From: an uncultured Desulfovibrio sp.
GTDB lineage: Bacteria; Desulfobacterota; Desulfovibrionia; Desulfovibrionales; Desulfovibrionaceae
Length of the DNA: 64,000 bases
Direction: 5' to 3'
Assembly: GCF_944324935.1 (NCBI RefSeq)
Contig: NZ_CALUYG010000006.1
Location: forward strand, 19,570 to 83,569
Shown here: piece after piece, positions 33,159-42,034 of the stretch
How the letters are laid out: every line of letters starts with the position of its first letter
Numbering within the stretch: the stretch's first letter is position 1
Program-made: the position numbers and the translations under genes
The notes under the pieces: model-generated
Told to the model about the DNA's origin: nothing
The model's input: the letters and a program-made list of their open reading frames with translations, nothing else
Databases searched by the model: none

Positions 33159-34283
33159 CTACGGCGTCTGCCGGGCGCAGGTGGTAAAAACGAGTATCCG
33201 GGCATAGTTTTCCGCCGGATATATCCAGCCGTCGGCGTCGCCGAGGGACGAATCTCCCGTCTGGACGCGCAGATAGACTTGCCATTCCGTATCCGAAGCG
33301 GACACGGCCCACGTCTGGAAGGCAGTCAACGGCGGCGCGTCAGGCCCGGCTTCCGCGAGGGACGGCGACGTGTAGATGGCGGGCACGGTTCCCGTGGACG
33401 GGGCGCAGGAGGGCTTGGCGATCCTCTCGCCGTTCTTGGCCACCACGGCGCTTTTCAGGGCCGTGGAGTTGCCGGAGTCGCCGATGATCTCAAGCGAATT
33501 GTTGCGGCAGATGTACAAGCCCTGGAGCCTGTCCAGAAAAACGCGCCCCTGATCTTCGGCGGCGGTACATGTTTCCGTCGTGATCTCCCGCTCAACGAAT
33601 TGCACGGACTGCACGTTGTTGATGGCGTGATCCGTCATGTCGAGCGCCACTTGCATGGCGTTGAGTTCGGGATTGCCGGGCACGGCTATGCGGTAGAGAT
33701 AGTCCTGCCCCAGGGCCGAGGAATCATACGTTGAGAGTGCCCCCAGATGCCCCGCGCCCGGCGACGGGATGCCCAGCGAGGCCAGACTGACGGCCCAGCC
33801 GTTCCCGGCCCCTTGCAGCATGTCGTCGGACTGGCCGGGCATGACGCCCGTGGGGATGTAGCCGCCCGCGCCGCCCACGAGGGACGCCGTGAACGGAATC
33901 GTCACATTGCCGAACTTGTCCGAGGCGTCCGTCACGCCTCGCCCGCCCGTGGTCAGCACGGCGGCCTGAAGCTGTCCCGTTTCCGGCTGACGCACGTAGA
34001 TGCGGTACTCCTGAAGCCAGATATTGCGCTCGGAGAAGCCGTCATGCAGGAAGCCTTCAGTGACGAGCGTGGGGATCGTCACCGTGGGGCCGGAATTGGG
34101 GCCGGTCTGACCCAGCAGCGTATCCTGATGTCGGTTGACGTAGCTCCGGGCGGCTTGGACGACGAGCCGCAGATGATCGGCGGCCAGGCGTTGCTGCGTG
34201 GCCGTATTGCCCATGATCCAGAGGTCGGTCAGGCCGGGGATCATCAGCAGAAAAATGAGCAGCATGCCGATGGCTTGAATCAT
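33159..34283 (-). CDS. pilV: PilV-like minor prepilin / adhesin tip of the thin pilus
   Basis: The 374-residue protein has a hydrophobic N-terminal helix (MIQAIGMLLIFLLMIPGLTDLW) and a long mature part of the PilV type: RLAADHLRLVVQAARSYVNRHQDTLL, then TGGRGVTDASDKFGNV and TLLYRIAVPGN-like segments. The C-terminal receptor-like domain starts near 280. In R64 the C-terminus is switched by a shufflon and Rci recombinase. Here the gene ends and the methyltransferase starts 10 bases later, so no shufflon is present. GGAGG lies upstream of the start. Confidence 0.8.
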   Translation of the reverse strand: MIQAIGMLLIFLLMIPGLTDLWIMGNTATQQRLAADHLRLVVQAARSYVNRHQDTLLGQTGPNSGPTVTIPTLVTEGFLHDGFSERNIWLQEYRIYVRQPETGQLQAAVLTTGGRGVTDASDKFGNVTIPFTASLVGGAGGYIPTGVMPGQSDDMLQGAGNGWAVSLASLGIPSPGAGHLGALSTYDSSALGQDYLYRIAVPGNPELNAMQVALDMTDHAINNVQSVQFVEREITTETCTAAEDQGRVFLDRLQGLYICRNNSLEIIGDSGNSTALKSAVVAKNGERIAKPSCAPSTGTVPAIYTSPSLAEAGPDAPPLTAFQTWAVSASDTEWQVYLRVQTGDSSLGDADGWIYPAENYARILVFTTCARQTP

Positions 34284-34714
34284 GATGAAACCTCCATGAC
34301 GCTGACGAGATTCCCCTCCGGAATGAAGGACGGAATGGGGACGGGATGCGGAGCGAGCGCGGGAACAAGCCTCCCGCCGCTGGCAAGCCCCACGGCAAAG
34401 CTCCCCTGAAAAAATTTTCGCACGGCTTCCCCCTCTTCCGGTGTGGCTTCTCCGAAGACATAGCAGCACCCGTCATGGACACGGGCCTTCCATGTACGCA
34501 ACATGCGCCAGCTTTCCGGGAGGGAGAGAGACGAAAGCGGAATATCCCCGCTGAACCCCTTGTGCGCCTGGACATACAGGAAGACGGCGTTGCGGTAGAT
34601 CGCGTAGTTCATCGCCAGCGCCTTGTGCGAGGTCTCCTGGATGTCGTTGTCCACAGGGGCCTTGAGCAGGGCCATGACCCCCAGCAGGACGGCAAGCACG
34701 GCAAGGATCTTCAT
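34280..34714 (-). CDS. pilM: PilM-like thin pilus biogenesis protein
   Basis: The 144-residue protein closely matches the length of R64 PilM. An N-terminal membrane anchor (MKILAVLAVLLGVMALL) is followed by a soluble domain with ALAMNYAIYRNAVFLYVQAH, SLSLPESWRMLRTWKARV and a Cys pair (DGCCYVFGE). The stop overlaps pilV by ATGA. In R64 pilM lies before pilN. Here it sits between pilS and pilV, so gene order differs. Confidence 0.8.
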   Translation of the reverse strand: MKILAVLAVLLGVMALLKAPVDNDIQETSHKALAMNYAIYRNAVFLYVQAHKGFSGDIPLSSLSLPESWRMLRTWKARVHDGCCYVFGEATPEEGEAVRKFFQGSFAVGLASGGRLVPALAPHPVPIPSFIPEGNLVSVMEVSS

Positions 34715-34718
34715 GGGG

Positions 34719-35189
34719 CTACCGCACTGTGTAGATGATGGAATTGGTTTCGCCGCAGGCATTGGCGATGGCGGCCACATCATCGGAATCAATGGGCGTG
34801 CCGTTCACGTCGATGCCTTCCCAGGCGTCGCCCTGGAACCGGGCCATCTGTGTGCATTCGCTTTGCGGGATATTGGTCAGTTCGATGGCAAACGTGCCGT
34901 TGGAGGCGTCACCGGACAGGGTGACATCTCCGCCCCAGGCATTCTTGAGGCCGTTGTCCGTCACGAAGGACTCCGGCACCAAACCGGCGTTGATCGCCAC
35001 TTCGTTGGACAGGTCGCCATAACTCGTCCCGGAGAAGAACTGCTGTATCTGCATACGCAAAATGACCAGATTTTCCTGCGTCGTACTGATGTTCAGCTTG
35101 CTGATGCCATAGTTGATGCCCCCGGCGATTGCGCCGATGATCAGCAGACTGATGAGCAGTCGTCCAATTATGCCGCTGAGTTCCCCCAT
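34719..35189 (-). CDS. pilS: PilS-like major prepilin of the thin pilus
   Basis: 156 residues from ATG 35189 (GGAGG 7 bases upstream, TGATG overlap with pilR). The mature part has the PilS pattern: NISTTQENLVILRMQIQQFF, NAWGGDVTLSGDASNGTF, and TNIPQSECTQMARFQ with a paired Cys later (IANACGETN). The N-terminus MGELSGIIGRLLISLLIIG lacks a canonical prepilin cleavage site with Glu5. A stop codon closes the frame 21 bases upstream of the start, so no longer leader is possible. No PilU-type prepilin peptidase gene is seen in the window. Confidence 0.85.
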   Translation of the reverse strand: MGELSGIIGRLLISLLIIGAIAGGINYGISKLNISTTQENLVILRMQIQQFFSGTSYGDLSNEVAINAGLVPESFVTDNGLKNAWGGDVTLSGDASNGTFAIELTNIPQSECTQMARFQGDAWEGIDVNGTPIDSDDVAAIANACGETNSIIYTVR

Positions 35190-36265
35190 CAAACACCTCC
35201 AAGATTGGTTTCAAAGCTTGCGCTCGCCAGTGTCACGAGCACGAGCTGCGCGATGACGAGCAGATCCGCCGCAGCCGCAATGCGTTGAGCGTACTTTTTG
35301 ACAAGCTCAACGCCGTCCACGATCCAGGTATCGGCCAGCTCCGCCATGCGTTCCTGGAATCCGGGCATCCTCGCATAGACTTGCAGTTCCTCGACGATCT
35401 CCTTCGAGGGGAACTGCGTCCCGGAGTTCCTCAGAGCCGTGCCGAAATCTTCCCCATGCCGCGAGTGGCGCAGGATCAGGCCGACGATCTCCCGCAGGTA
35501 AGGAGTCGTTTTGCTGGTGGTCATGCTTTCGAGTATCTGGGTGAGCTGATGCCCGGCCTGTGCTCGCGTGGCGATGGTGTAGAGCCAGACAGTGCCCACG
35601 GTCAGGCGGTAAATGCTCCAGGGCAGGCAGCGGTCGGCGATGCGCCGCGCCGATCCCGTCCAGCGAGGAAAGGACAGGACGACAAGGATGCCGACGGCCA
35701 GCAGCAGTATGCCTGCCATGACGCCTGCCGACGACGCCAGGAAGGAAGAGATGACATGCAGCAGCCAGGCTGAGCCCGTGAGAGTCCTGGGGTCGAAAAC
35801 CAGCATGAGCTGGGGCATGACGTACACGGCCACAAAGACGAAAAGCCCGATGCAGGCGAGGAAAGCGATGAGCGGTCCCGCCAGCGCCGCGCGGACGCTC
35901 TTGCGGATGGTCATCTGGGCACTGAGTACCTTCATGGCCAGGCCGAGCCCTTCCGGCAGCTTGCCCGTGGCCAGGCCGGAGCCGATGAGCATGATCTCTT
36001 CCCGCGTGGCCAGACCGTCCAGCGCCACATCCAGCGTCCTGCCGTGCCCGAGGACGCTCAGGATATGTGCATATATCTCCGCCAGCGGCGACCGTGCCGT
36101 TTTGGCGTGCTGTTGGAGCTGGCGCAGCGACTCCTCCAGACGCATGCCGTTGTGCATCTGCGTCTGGAGCTTTTTCCAGGTGCGTATCCGCACTGCCGGG
36201 CCAAAATACAGGCGGCCCAGCAGCCGGATCGCCCGCGAGGGGCCATCATGCGTGATCACAGCCAT
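35189..36265 (-). CDS. pilR: PilR inner-membrane assembly platform protein (GspF-like)
   Basis: 358 residues. Two GspF/PilC-type repeats: residues about 45-165 with the membrane segment LAGPLIAFLACIGLFVFVAVYVMP, and a C-terminal repeat about 240-350 with QLTQILESMTTSKTTPYLREI and AADLLVIAQLVLVTLAS. A central membrane segment is ASSAGVMAGILLLAVGILVVL. It forms the inner-membrane platform on which PilQ acts. Overlaps pilQ and pilS by one or a few bases. Confidence 0.9.
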   Translation of the reverse strand: MAVITHDGPSRAIRLLGRLYFGPAVRIRTWKKLQTQMHNGMRLEESLRQLQQHAKTARSPLAEIYAHILSVLGHGRTLDVALDGLATREEIMLIGSGLATGKLPEGLGLAMKVLSAQMTIRKSVRAALAGPLIAFLACIGLFVFVAVYVMPQLMLVFDPRTLTGSAWLLHVISSFLASSAGVMAGILLLAVGILVVLSFPRWTGSARRIADRCLPWSIYRLTVGTVWLYTIATRAQAGHQLTQILESMTTSKTTPYLREIVGLILRHSRHGEDFGTALRNSGTQFPSKEIVEELQVYARMPGFQERMAELADTWIVDGVELVKKYAQRIAAAADLLVIAQLVLVTLASASFETNLGGV

Positions 36266-37929
36266 CTTTCCGCTCCGCTCCTGGCTGGCGAGCGCTTTTG
36301 CGCCTGCCGGTCACGGTCAAGGTCATAGTCGATGCTCATGGAAAGCTGGTCTTCCGTGGTGACGGGATCGAGGATGCCCTGGGTCAGGAGGAGTCGGGCG
36401 TGCTCAAAATACGTCATGCCGTGCAGCTCATCCCGCCAGTGGACACGCGCCCCTTCCATGTCGCCCTCCCGCAGCATGGCCAGCATGGCCGGATCGATGG
36501 CCACGACCTCGGCCACCACGGTTTGCCGCAAAAGGCCCGGCTGACCGCTTGCGCGGCAGTGCTCGCAGCCCCGCTCATTGCGAAGGAACATGCCGTCATG
36601 ACGGCTGTCGCCGTAGATGAGTTCCGGCGGCAGGCAGCGCTCCAGCCGTCCGCGCCGATCAGGGCGCAGGGCCTGCCGGTTTTCGCGCAGCGGCTTGCGG
36701 CAGTGCGGGCAGAGCCGGGCGATGAGCCTTTGATACTCGACGCCGGACAGGACGGTCGGATCGCAGACCGTCCGCAGCGGATCCGTCATGTGCCCGCGCA
36801 GCATGACCTCCAGACGAGTCAGGATGCCGAAGGCGTCACTGGCGTGGATCGTGGCCCAGACCGCATGGCCGGACTGGGCGACCTCGATGGCCGCCATAGC
36901 GGCATCCGCATACCGGATCTCGCCGATCATCACCGTGTCCGGGTCGCACCGGTTCGTGCCCGCTATGGCCATCGTGTAGGCTGATGCGCCACCGGAGCGC
37001 TGCTGGTCGAGCTTGGAGTTGACGCGAATTTGGTGCATCCCCGGAATCGGTTTTTCCGGCGGATCCTCGACGCTGATGAAGTTGTCTCCGGGCCGCTCCT
37101 GGATGAGCGCCTCCATCGTGTGCGCCAGCGCCGTGGACTTGCCGGAACCGGTGCAGCCGGAGATGAGTACCATGCCGTTCCTGTCAGCAAGACGGCGGAA
37201 AATGTCTGTCTGCGCACAGGCCGTGCGCTGTCTGCCGCTCCTGTCCGTGATGGTCACGTCCGAAGAGGTGAAGCCCAGCTTGGCGAGCCGTTCTTCCAGC
37301 GTCCCGGATGCACCGGAGGTGTCATGGATCAAGCGCAGGGGCATGAACGTGCCGCAGCCGTTCTCCCCGTTGATACATTCGGTGGGTTCGGAATGGATAC
37401 GCACGGAGTGGACGCCGTGCGGCAGGAAGTCCCGGTTGGCGATGCGACCGTCCAGAGCGGAAATCACGTCAAACGTCGGCGAGTCCTGCGACGAACCCAG
37501 GTGCTCGTAGATGGTGCGGATCAGCCGGCGGCCCGTGTCGCCGTCCAGCTCCATGTCATCCACCAGTATGCCGAGGATACGGAAGCGCGTTTTGCAGAAC
37601 GTGCCATTGTCCTCAATATGAATGTCTGATGCACCCTGCGCGTGGGCGCGAGCGATGAGGTCGATGGCCATCTGCTGGATGTCCGTATCGCCGAGGCCGG
37701 TACGCGAGGCGTAGCGGGCGTATTCCGCATCAAAACGACCAGGCGAAACGAACCTGATGGTCAGAATGCCCAGCCGGGAGGTTCTGGTGGAAAGATTGAT
37801 GATCTCAATCTTTCCCTTTTGCTCTTCGGAAATGACGATCGACTCGTCCACCAGCGCCACGCGCCCGCGCAGATCGTCCGGCAGAGCACGGACGGTCTTC
37901 ATGCAGCCTTCGAAGTTCATTGTCGCCAT
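36256..37929 (-). CDS. pilQ: PilQ thin pilus assembly ATPase (GspE-like)
   Basis: 557 residues. An N-terminal regulatory half is followed by Walker A ISGCTGSGKS at about 255-263, an Asp-box, Walker B (DTVMIGEIRYADAAMAAIE) and a His box (HAVWATIHASDAFGILTRLE). A zinc-binding insert follows with CPHCRKPLRENR and CEHCRASGQPGLL, the tetracysteine module of GspE-family ATPases. The symbol follows R64 usage, where PilQ is the ATPase and not the secretin. The operon order pilN-O-P-Q-R-S is conserved. Confidence 0.92.
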   Translation of the reverse strand: MATMNFEGCMKTVRALPDDLRGRVALVDESIVISEEQKGKIEIINLSTRTSRLGILTIRFVSPGRFDAEYARYASRTGLGDTDIQQMAIDLIARAHAQGASDIHIEDNGTFCKTRFRILGILVDDMELDGDTGRRLIRTIYEHLGSSQDSPTFDVISALDGRIANRDFLPHGVHSVRIHSEPTECINGENGCGTFMPLRLIHDTSGASGTLEERLAKLGFTSSDVTITDRSGRQRTACAQTDIFRRLADRNGMVLISGCTGSGKSTALAHTMEALIQERPGDNFISVEDPPEKPIPGMHQIRVNSKLDQQRSGGASAYTMAIAGTNRCDPDTVMIGEIRYADAAMAAIEVAQSGHAVWATIHASDAFGILTRLEVMLRGHMTDPLRTVCDPTVLSGVEYQRLIARLCPHCRKPLRENRQALRPDRRGRLERCLPPELIYGDSRHDGMFLRNERGCEHCRASGQPGLLRQTVVAEVVAIDPAMLAMLREGDMEGARVHWRDELHGMTYFEHARLLLTQGILDPVTTEDQLSMSIDYDLDRDRQAQKRSPARSGAERWL

Positions 37930-37932
37930 GTG

Positions 37933-38622
37933 TCACTCCATGAAGGGGATGGTTCGGCTCGTGGAGCCGGTACGCACCATGACGCTGCGCCGCGTCACGC
38001 TCAGGATGCCGTCGCCGAAGCGCTGGCCATGCCGCACGGTCACGGTCTCGCCGGAAGACGTGCGGATGGTGGCCGAGAGTTTGTTGCCCACGCCCTGCAC
38101 GGAAACGACCACCGGCCCGGTGGACCGTTTCGGCTTGTCCTCCTTTTCTTCCGCCTTTTCCTTCTTCGGCGGATCCAGCGGCGGCAGGATGATCTCCTGC
38201 GGCTGGGGCACGACCGGAGCGGCAAGGATGGAATTGCGGGCTTTCTTCAGCTCCGCTTCCAGCTCCGCGATCTTGACCTGCTGCTGCAAAAGCTGCTTCT
38301 GGCCGCGCATGCGGGCCAGATCGCCCACTGTGGCGTCGGAATTGAGCCGCGCCTTCACCTGATCCCCCGGCTGGGATTTTTCCGTGGGCTGTCCCGCCCT
38401 CGGCTGCGTCCGCGCATCAACGCGGGAACCGACAGTCTGCGCCGGTTGCCGCTTTTGCGCCGCCGTCTTGGCAGTTTTGGGAACAGGCGCAACGGCTGGC
38501 GAGGGCTTGAGCACGAAAAACCAGACGCCCGCCGCAACGGCGCAAATGACGGCGGTCAGAACCAGGGCTATCAGATTTTTTTGAGCGCCCGAAAGCGACT
38601 TCTTCTCGCTAGTGATTGGCAT
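37933..38622 (-). CDS. pilP: PilP-like thin pilus protein
   Basis: 229 residues from ATG 38622. One membrane segment lies at about 14-36 (NLIALVLTAVICAVAAGVWFFV), then a Pro/Ala-rich spacer and a coiled coil (GQKQLLQQQVKIAELEAELKKARN). A small C-terminal domain includes VVSVQGVGNKLSATIRTSSGETVTV-type beta repeats. It fits the pilus inner-membrane PilP between the secretin and the platform. Overlaps pilO by 14 bases. Confidence 0.8.
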   Translation of the reverse strand: MPITSEKKSLSGAQKNLIALVLTAVICAVAAGVWFFVLKPSPAVAPVPKTAKTAAQKRQPAQTVGSRVDARTQPRAGQPTEKSQPGDQVKARLNSDATVGDLARMRGQKQLLQQQVKIAELEAELKKARNSILAAPVVPQPQEIILPPLDPPKKEKAEEKEDKPKRSTGPVVVSVQGVGNKLSATIRTSSGETVTVRHGQRFGDGILSVTRRSVMVRTGSTSRTIPFME

Positions 38623-39985
38623 ATATCTTCCCCCTGACGGCCCAGCCGCCGTCATCTCCACCCACAAGGTCGATGCCGGTCACCGTCAGCCCCGGCACCT
38701 CGGCAAGCAGTTCAAAAAGACCGTCCCTGTCGCCCACGCCCATGAGCAGGTCGGGCACAGCGGAGAGCTTCCATGTCCCCACATGCCACGGCGACACCAC
38801 CCCCACCTTGTCGATTGTCTTTCTCTCCTGAGCCGCGAATTTGAGATCGAGCCGGGTTCCCGTATCCTGCGCGATCTGAGAGAGCAGCCCCGTGGCCGTT
38901 TGCATGTCCACCAGCATCTCGTGATCCGTTCCCGGCCCGTCCGGGCGCGGCGTCAGTCTGTCCAGCGCGGGCACGGTGCGCGATGAGCGGGCTAGCTTGC
39001 TGTTCTTGGCGTCCAGTTGTCCGTTGTCCGGCAGGCTGATGAAGTCGCCGCCCTCCTCATGCCGCCATTCCAGCGCGATGCGCGGCCCGGAGCACTCGGC
39101 ATTGGCCAGGCTCCAGCCCTGGCTGGACAGGGGCAGCTCCATCAGGGACGGCAGGCACTGCCGCGCCACATCCGTGGCCAGCGGCGCTTTCTGCCAATCC
39201 ATCCCAAAAAACTTGTGCGGATTCTCTTTCAGGTCTTTCTGGCGCTGCGCACGAGCGATCTGCGCCTGCCGGGCGGCTTCGTATTCCGCTCGCTTGACGT
39301 GGTAGTGCGCGGCGAAGGCCCCGCCCGCGAGGATGGCAGCAAGGCCCAGCCCCACGGCAAGGCGCAGCGCCCCGGTGCGGGAAAGGCTGCGATTCAGATT
39401 GAGCAGGCGTCCCTTGTCCCGCGCCCAGACATCCGCCGAAGACAGCCGGCAGCGATCCGCGAGCCAGTCCATGCTTTCCGAGACCGTTTCAGGGCGCATG
39501 CAATCTTCCGGCGCGATGCCGGTCAAGTTCTGAAAGAAGGTCAGCGCCTCTTCGGCCTCTTCGCGCGTGAAAAAGACCTGATCCCCCATCTCCGGGATGA
39601 CGCCGTTCATGCGGCAGTGCAGCCACCAGGCGGGCCGGCCTTCGCCGTCCTTCGAGGCCGCAAGCTCCAGAGGGAAGAGACCGAGGAAAGACTGCGGCGC
39701 ATCCAGGCAGGCCGCGAGGCTGCGTGCCGCCGCCCAGGGCCGCCAGTCGTCCGCGAAGTCACCGAAGCCTTCCTGGCCCGTGAAAGTCTGCCAGACGCGC
39801 CGCCTCACTTTGGGCAGCCTGTGTCTGGCCATAGCCCGCATGTCCGGCGCATCTTCGCCGAAGCCCACACGCACGGCATCGGCGTGATCACGCAAGTTCT
39901 TCCTCGACGAGAGGAACTTCTTCACCGGCATGGCCCAGACAAGGCCGATGGCAAAGGGCTTTCCGTTCAGCAGTACCCGCTCCAC
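38609..39985 (-). CDS. pilO: PilO-like thin pilus protein
   Basis: The 458-residue protein begins at GTG 39985 with GGAGG 8 bases upstream. The R64-type PilO pattern includes an N-terminal cytosolic domain (HRLPKVRRRVWQTFTGQEGFGDFADDW), a membrane segment near 205-225 (LRLAVGLGLAAILAGGAFA), then a periplasmic domain ending WAVRGKIYANH. It is quite unlike the PilO of type IVa pili. The adjacent pilN stop is only 2 bases upstream. Confidence 0.85.
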   Translation of the reverse strand: MERVLLNGKPFAIGLVWAMPVKKFLSSRKNLRDHADAVRVGFGEDAPDMRAMARHRLPKVRRRVWQTFTGQEGFGDFADDWRPWAAARSLAACLDAPQSFLGLFPLELAASKDGEGRPAWWLHCRMNGVIPEMGDQVFFTREEAEEALTFFQNLTGIAPEDCMRPETVSESMDWLADRCRLSSADVWARDKGRLLNLNRSLSRTGALRLAVGLGLAAILAGGAFAAHYHVKRAEYEAARQAQIARAQRQKDLKENPHKFFGMDWQKAPLATDVARQCLPSLMELPLSSQGWSLANAECSGPRIALEWRHEEGGDFISLPDNGQLDAKNSKLARSSRTVPALDRLTPRPDGPGTDHEMLVDMQTATGLLSQIAQDTGTRLDLKFAAQERKTIDKVGVVSPWHVGTWKLSAVPDLLMGVGDRDGLFELLAEVPGLTVTGIDLVGGDDGGWAVRGKIYANH

Positions 39986-39987
39986 GG

Positions 39988-41559
39988 CTAGTCCTCCGTG
40001 CCGCCACCGGCGGCCTCAAGCTCAATGGTGATGACCAGCAAGGTCTTGGCGTACTGCCGCCCGCGCCCGAAGTTCAGCAGGCCCAACGCGTTCGAAAGCT
40101 GCTGCGTCTGATCCTGGAACCCCGCCAACACCAGCGTCTGCCCCATCTGCATCTGTGACCGCTGGCTAAACGCGCGTGTGCTCGTCTTGGGGAGCTGCAC
40201 GGTCAAATCCTGCGTCGAGAACTCCGTCAGCTCGTCCAGGCTGGACAGGTTGATGCTGTACTGGAGCAGCACACGCCTGCGATCCAGGATGTGCGGGATG
40301 ATGGTCATGGCAAAGCCGGTCGTCACTTCGCCGGGCGTGATCTCCGAGGTCTGTCCGTACTCCGACTGCGTGGACGAGGAGCCCGCCAGATAGGCGATGC
40401 GCTTGATGGACTGGATGGGCACGGGCTGGTTGGACAGCACGAGACCGCCCCCGGACGTGACCTGCGTAGCGTTCCCCCACTCCTTGAGCGCCTTGAGCAC
40501 GCCCGTGGAGTTTTTGAGATCCCCGGACACGATGGTGGCCGAGGCAGTGGACGGCCCGCCCAGAGAAGACAGGCTGCCCGCGACGACGGACACGTCGCCG
40601 TTGGCGAAGATGGCTTGGAGATCTATGCCCGCCTCCGCATCGTCCGAGACTTCCAGCGCCCAGACGTTGACCGTCAGCGCGACCTGACGAGACAGGCGCT
40701 GATTGATGTCCGCGATGTATGCCGCGACCTGGCGGACGTTTTCGGCGCGATCCCGCACCGTGATGGTGCCTGTGGCCTGATTGCCGACGACTGACCCTTC
40801 CGGCGAGAGCAGCGCCTTGACGGCCTTCTCCGTGTCCACCCATACGTCGTATGAGTAGTGCGACTTGTTGGACTGCATCGTCTGCGACGATGTGTCCGCC
40901 GTGGACACGGTTTGGTTGACCCCGCCCCCACCGATGGAGGTATTGGAGGTCTCCTTGGACTTGTTGGTGATCTGGCCCTGAAATTCCTGCTTGCCCGGCG
41001 CGGACAGCAGCGTGAAGGTCTTCACCGTCAGGCGCGTGAAGACGACCGTCTTTGCCCTGGCGTCATACTCCCAGCCGTAGCCGCTGGCCACGGACACATG
41101 GTCGAGCAGGCCGCGCAGCGTCCCCTCGTAGGAGATGGTGAGAACTGTCCCCAGGCCGCCGGACGGCACGTCCAGCAAGTCGGGCAGATCGGCGGGAGCG
41201 CCCGGCGTGGGCGTCTTGGCGGGCGTGAGCGGAGCCGGATCCGCGCCGACTTGCACCGTCAGCGGCGTCAGGTCGGAGATGCCCGCCGCGATGCGCGGCA
41301 GCGTCCCCCGCATACGCAGGGTGACGTGCGTTGCCAGCTCCGGGGCGCTTTGCGCGCCCGCGCGGATGGGTACGGCTCTGGCTCCGACATACGGTTCCGC
41401 GACCACTTCCACCGCCTTGGAACGGGAAAGGGTCGTGAACTCCTTGCCCTTCGCCTCAACATCCTCGTGCGTGGGCGCGCCCTTGTAGGCGCAGCCCACA
41501 AGAATGACGCCAAGCAGCAGGGTGGAAAGAAGGCGCATAATCCGGCTATTCGTGTTCAT
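39988..41559 (-). CDS. pilN: PilN lipoprotein secretin of the thin pilus
   Basis: 523 residues with a lipoprotein signal (LLSTLLLGVILVGCAYKG, Cys23). The N-terminal periplasmic domains are followed by a secretin core: QVALTVNVWALEVSDDAEAGIDL, VLKALKEWGNATQVTSGGGLVLSNQPVPIQ, and TGFAMTIIPHILDRRRVLLQYSINLSSLDEL. The C-terminus has the conserved GQTLVLAGFQDQ. It would form the outer-membrane pore for the pilus. Start overlaps the end of the 162-residue gene. Confidence 0.92.
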   Translation of the reverse strand: MNTNSRIMRLLSTLLLGVILVGCAYKGAPTHEDVEAKGKEFTTLSRSKAVEVVAEPYVGARAVPIRAGAQSAPELATHVTLRMRGTLPRIAAGISDLTPLTVQVGADPAPLTPAKTPTPGAPADLPDLLDVPSGGLGTVLTISYEGTLRGLLDHVSVASGYGWEYDARAKTVVFTRLTVKTFTLLSAPGKQEFQGQITNKSKETSNTSIGGGGVNQTVSTADTSSQTMQSNKSHYSYDVWVDTEKAVKALLSPEGSVVGNQATGTITVRDRAENVRQVAAYIADINQRLSRQVALTVNVWALEVSDDAEAGIDLQAIFANGDVSVVAGSLSSLGGPSTASATIVSGDLKNSTGVLKALKEWGNATQVTSGGGLVLSNQPVPIQSIKRIAYLAGSSSTQSEYGQTSEITPGEVTTGFAMTIIPHILDRRRVLLQYSINLSSLDELTEFSTQDLTVQLPKTSTRAFSQRSQMQMGQTLVLAGFQDQTQQLSNALGLLNFGRGRQYAKTLLVITIELEAAGGGTED

Positions 41560-42034
41560 TGGTCATTTTTCCTGATCTATCTTTTTCAGCGTTCTGAAAA
41601 TATTCTAAGCTCCGCCTGCAAAAAGCATTTTCTCTTCTTATGACCCCAAATGTCTTTATATTATATTTTGTGCAAAGGTAATTGAGCTTTGATTCTGAAT
41701 AGCCAATCGCAAAGGCAATCATTTTCCGCGAATAGTATTTCTCGGATGCTAAAAAAAGTATCCTTCCAAGAACTATGTACTTCCCATTTTCCGCACTGAA
41801 TTTGTCAAAATACTCTTTTTCGCAGCGCAGTTCTCGATTCTTGTCGCGGATCTTTTGAACCGCCAGACTGGAGAATCGTTCAAGACGGCGATTTCTCTTT
41901 TCAAGTTCCCGCACTTCCCGCATGATCCGTTCCACTCTTCTGCGTCCAAGCCAGATGAAGAGGAGGGAAGTGCTGAATGAGGAAACAAAAACCCAAAGCG
42001 GCGTGTGCAAAGCTTCCATCGTCAATCTCAGCAT
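41546..42034 (-). CDS. Membrane-anchored coiled-coil/HTH-like protein of unknown function (162 aa)
   Basis: ATG 42034 overlaps the stop of the 101-residue gene. One membrane segment (about 11-31, LWVFVSSFSTSLLFIWLG) precedes a charged coiled coil (RRRVERIMREVRELEKRNRR). The C-terminal domain has YYSRKMIAFAIGYSESKLNYLCTKYNI, which looks like a helix-turn-helix. Base composition is AT-rich like the small membrane genes upstream. This could be a membrane-bound DNA-binding regulator or an anchor for the secretion base. It is not a known R64 pil protein. Confidence 0.5.
   Translation of the reverse strand: MLRLTMEALHTPLWVFVSSFSTSLLFIWLGRRRVERIMREVRELEKRNRRLERFSSLAVQKIRDKNRELRCEKEYFDKFSAENGKYIVLGRILFLASEKYYSRKMIAFAIGYSESKLNYLCTKYNIKTFGVIRRENAFCRRSLEYFQNAEKDRSGKMTNEHE

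Noticed and set aside
33159-34283. Shufflon in pilV
   Set aside because: No inverted repeat segments or alternative C-termini on either strand around the gene.
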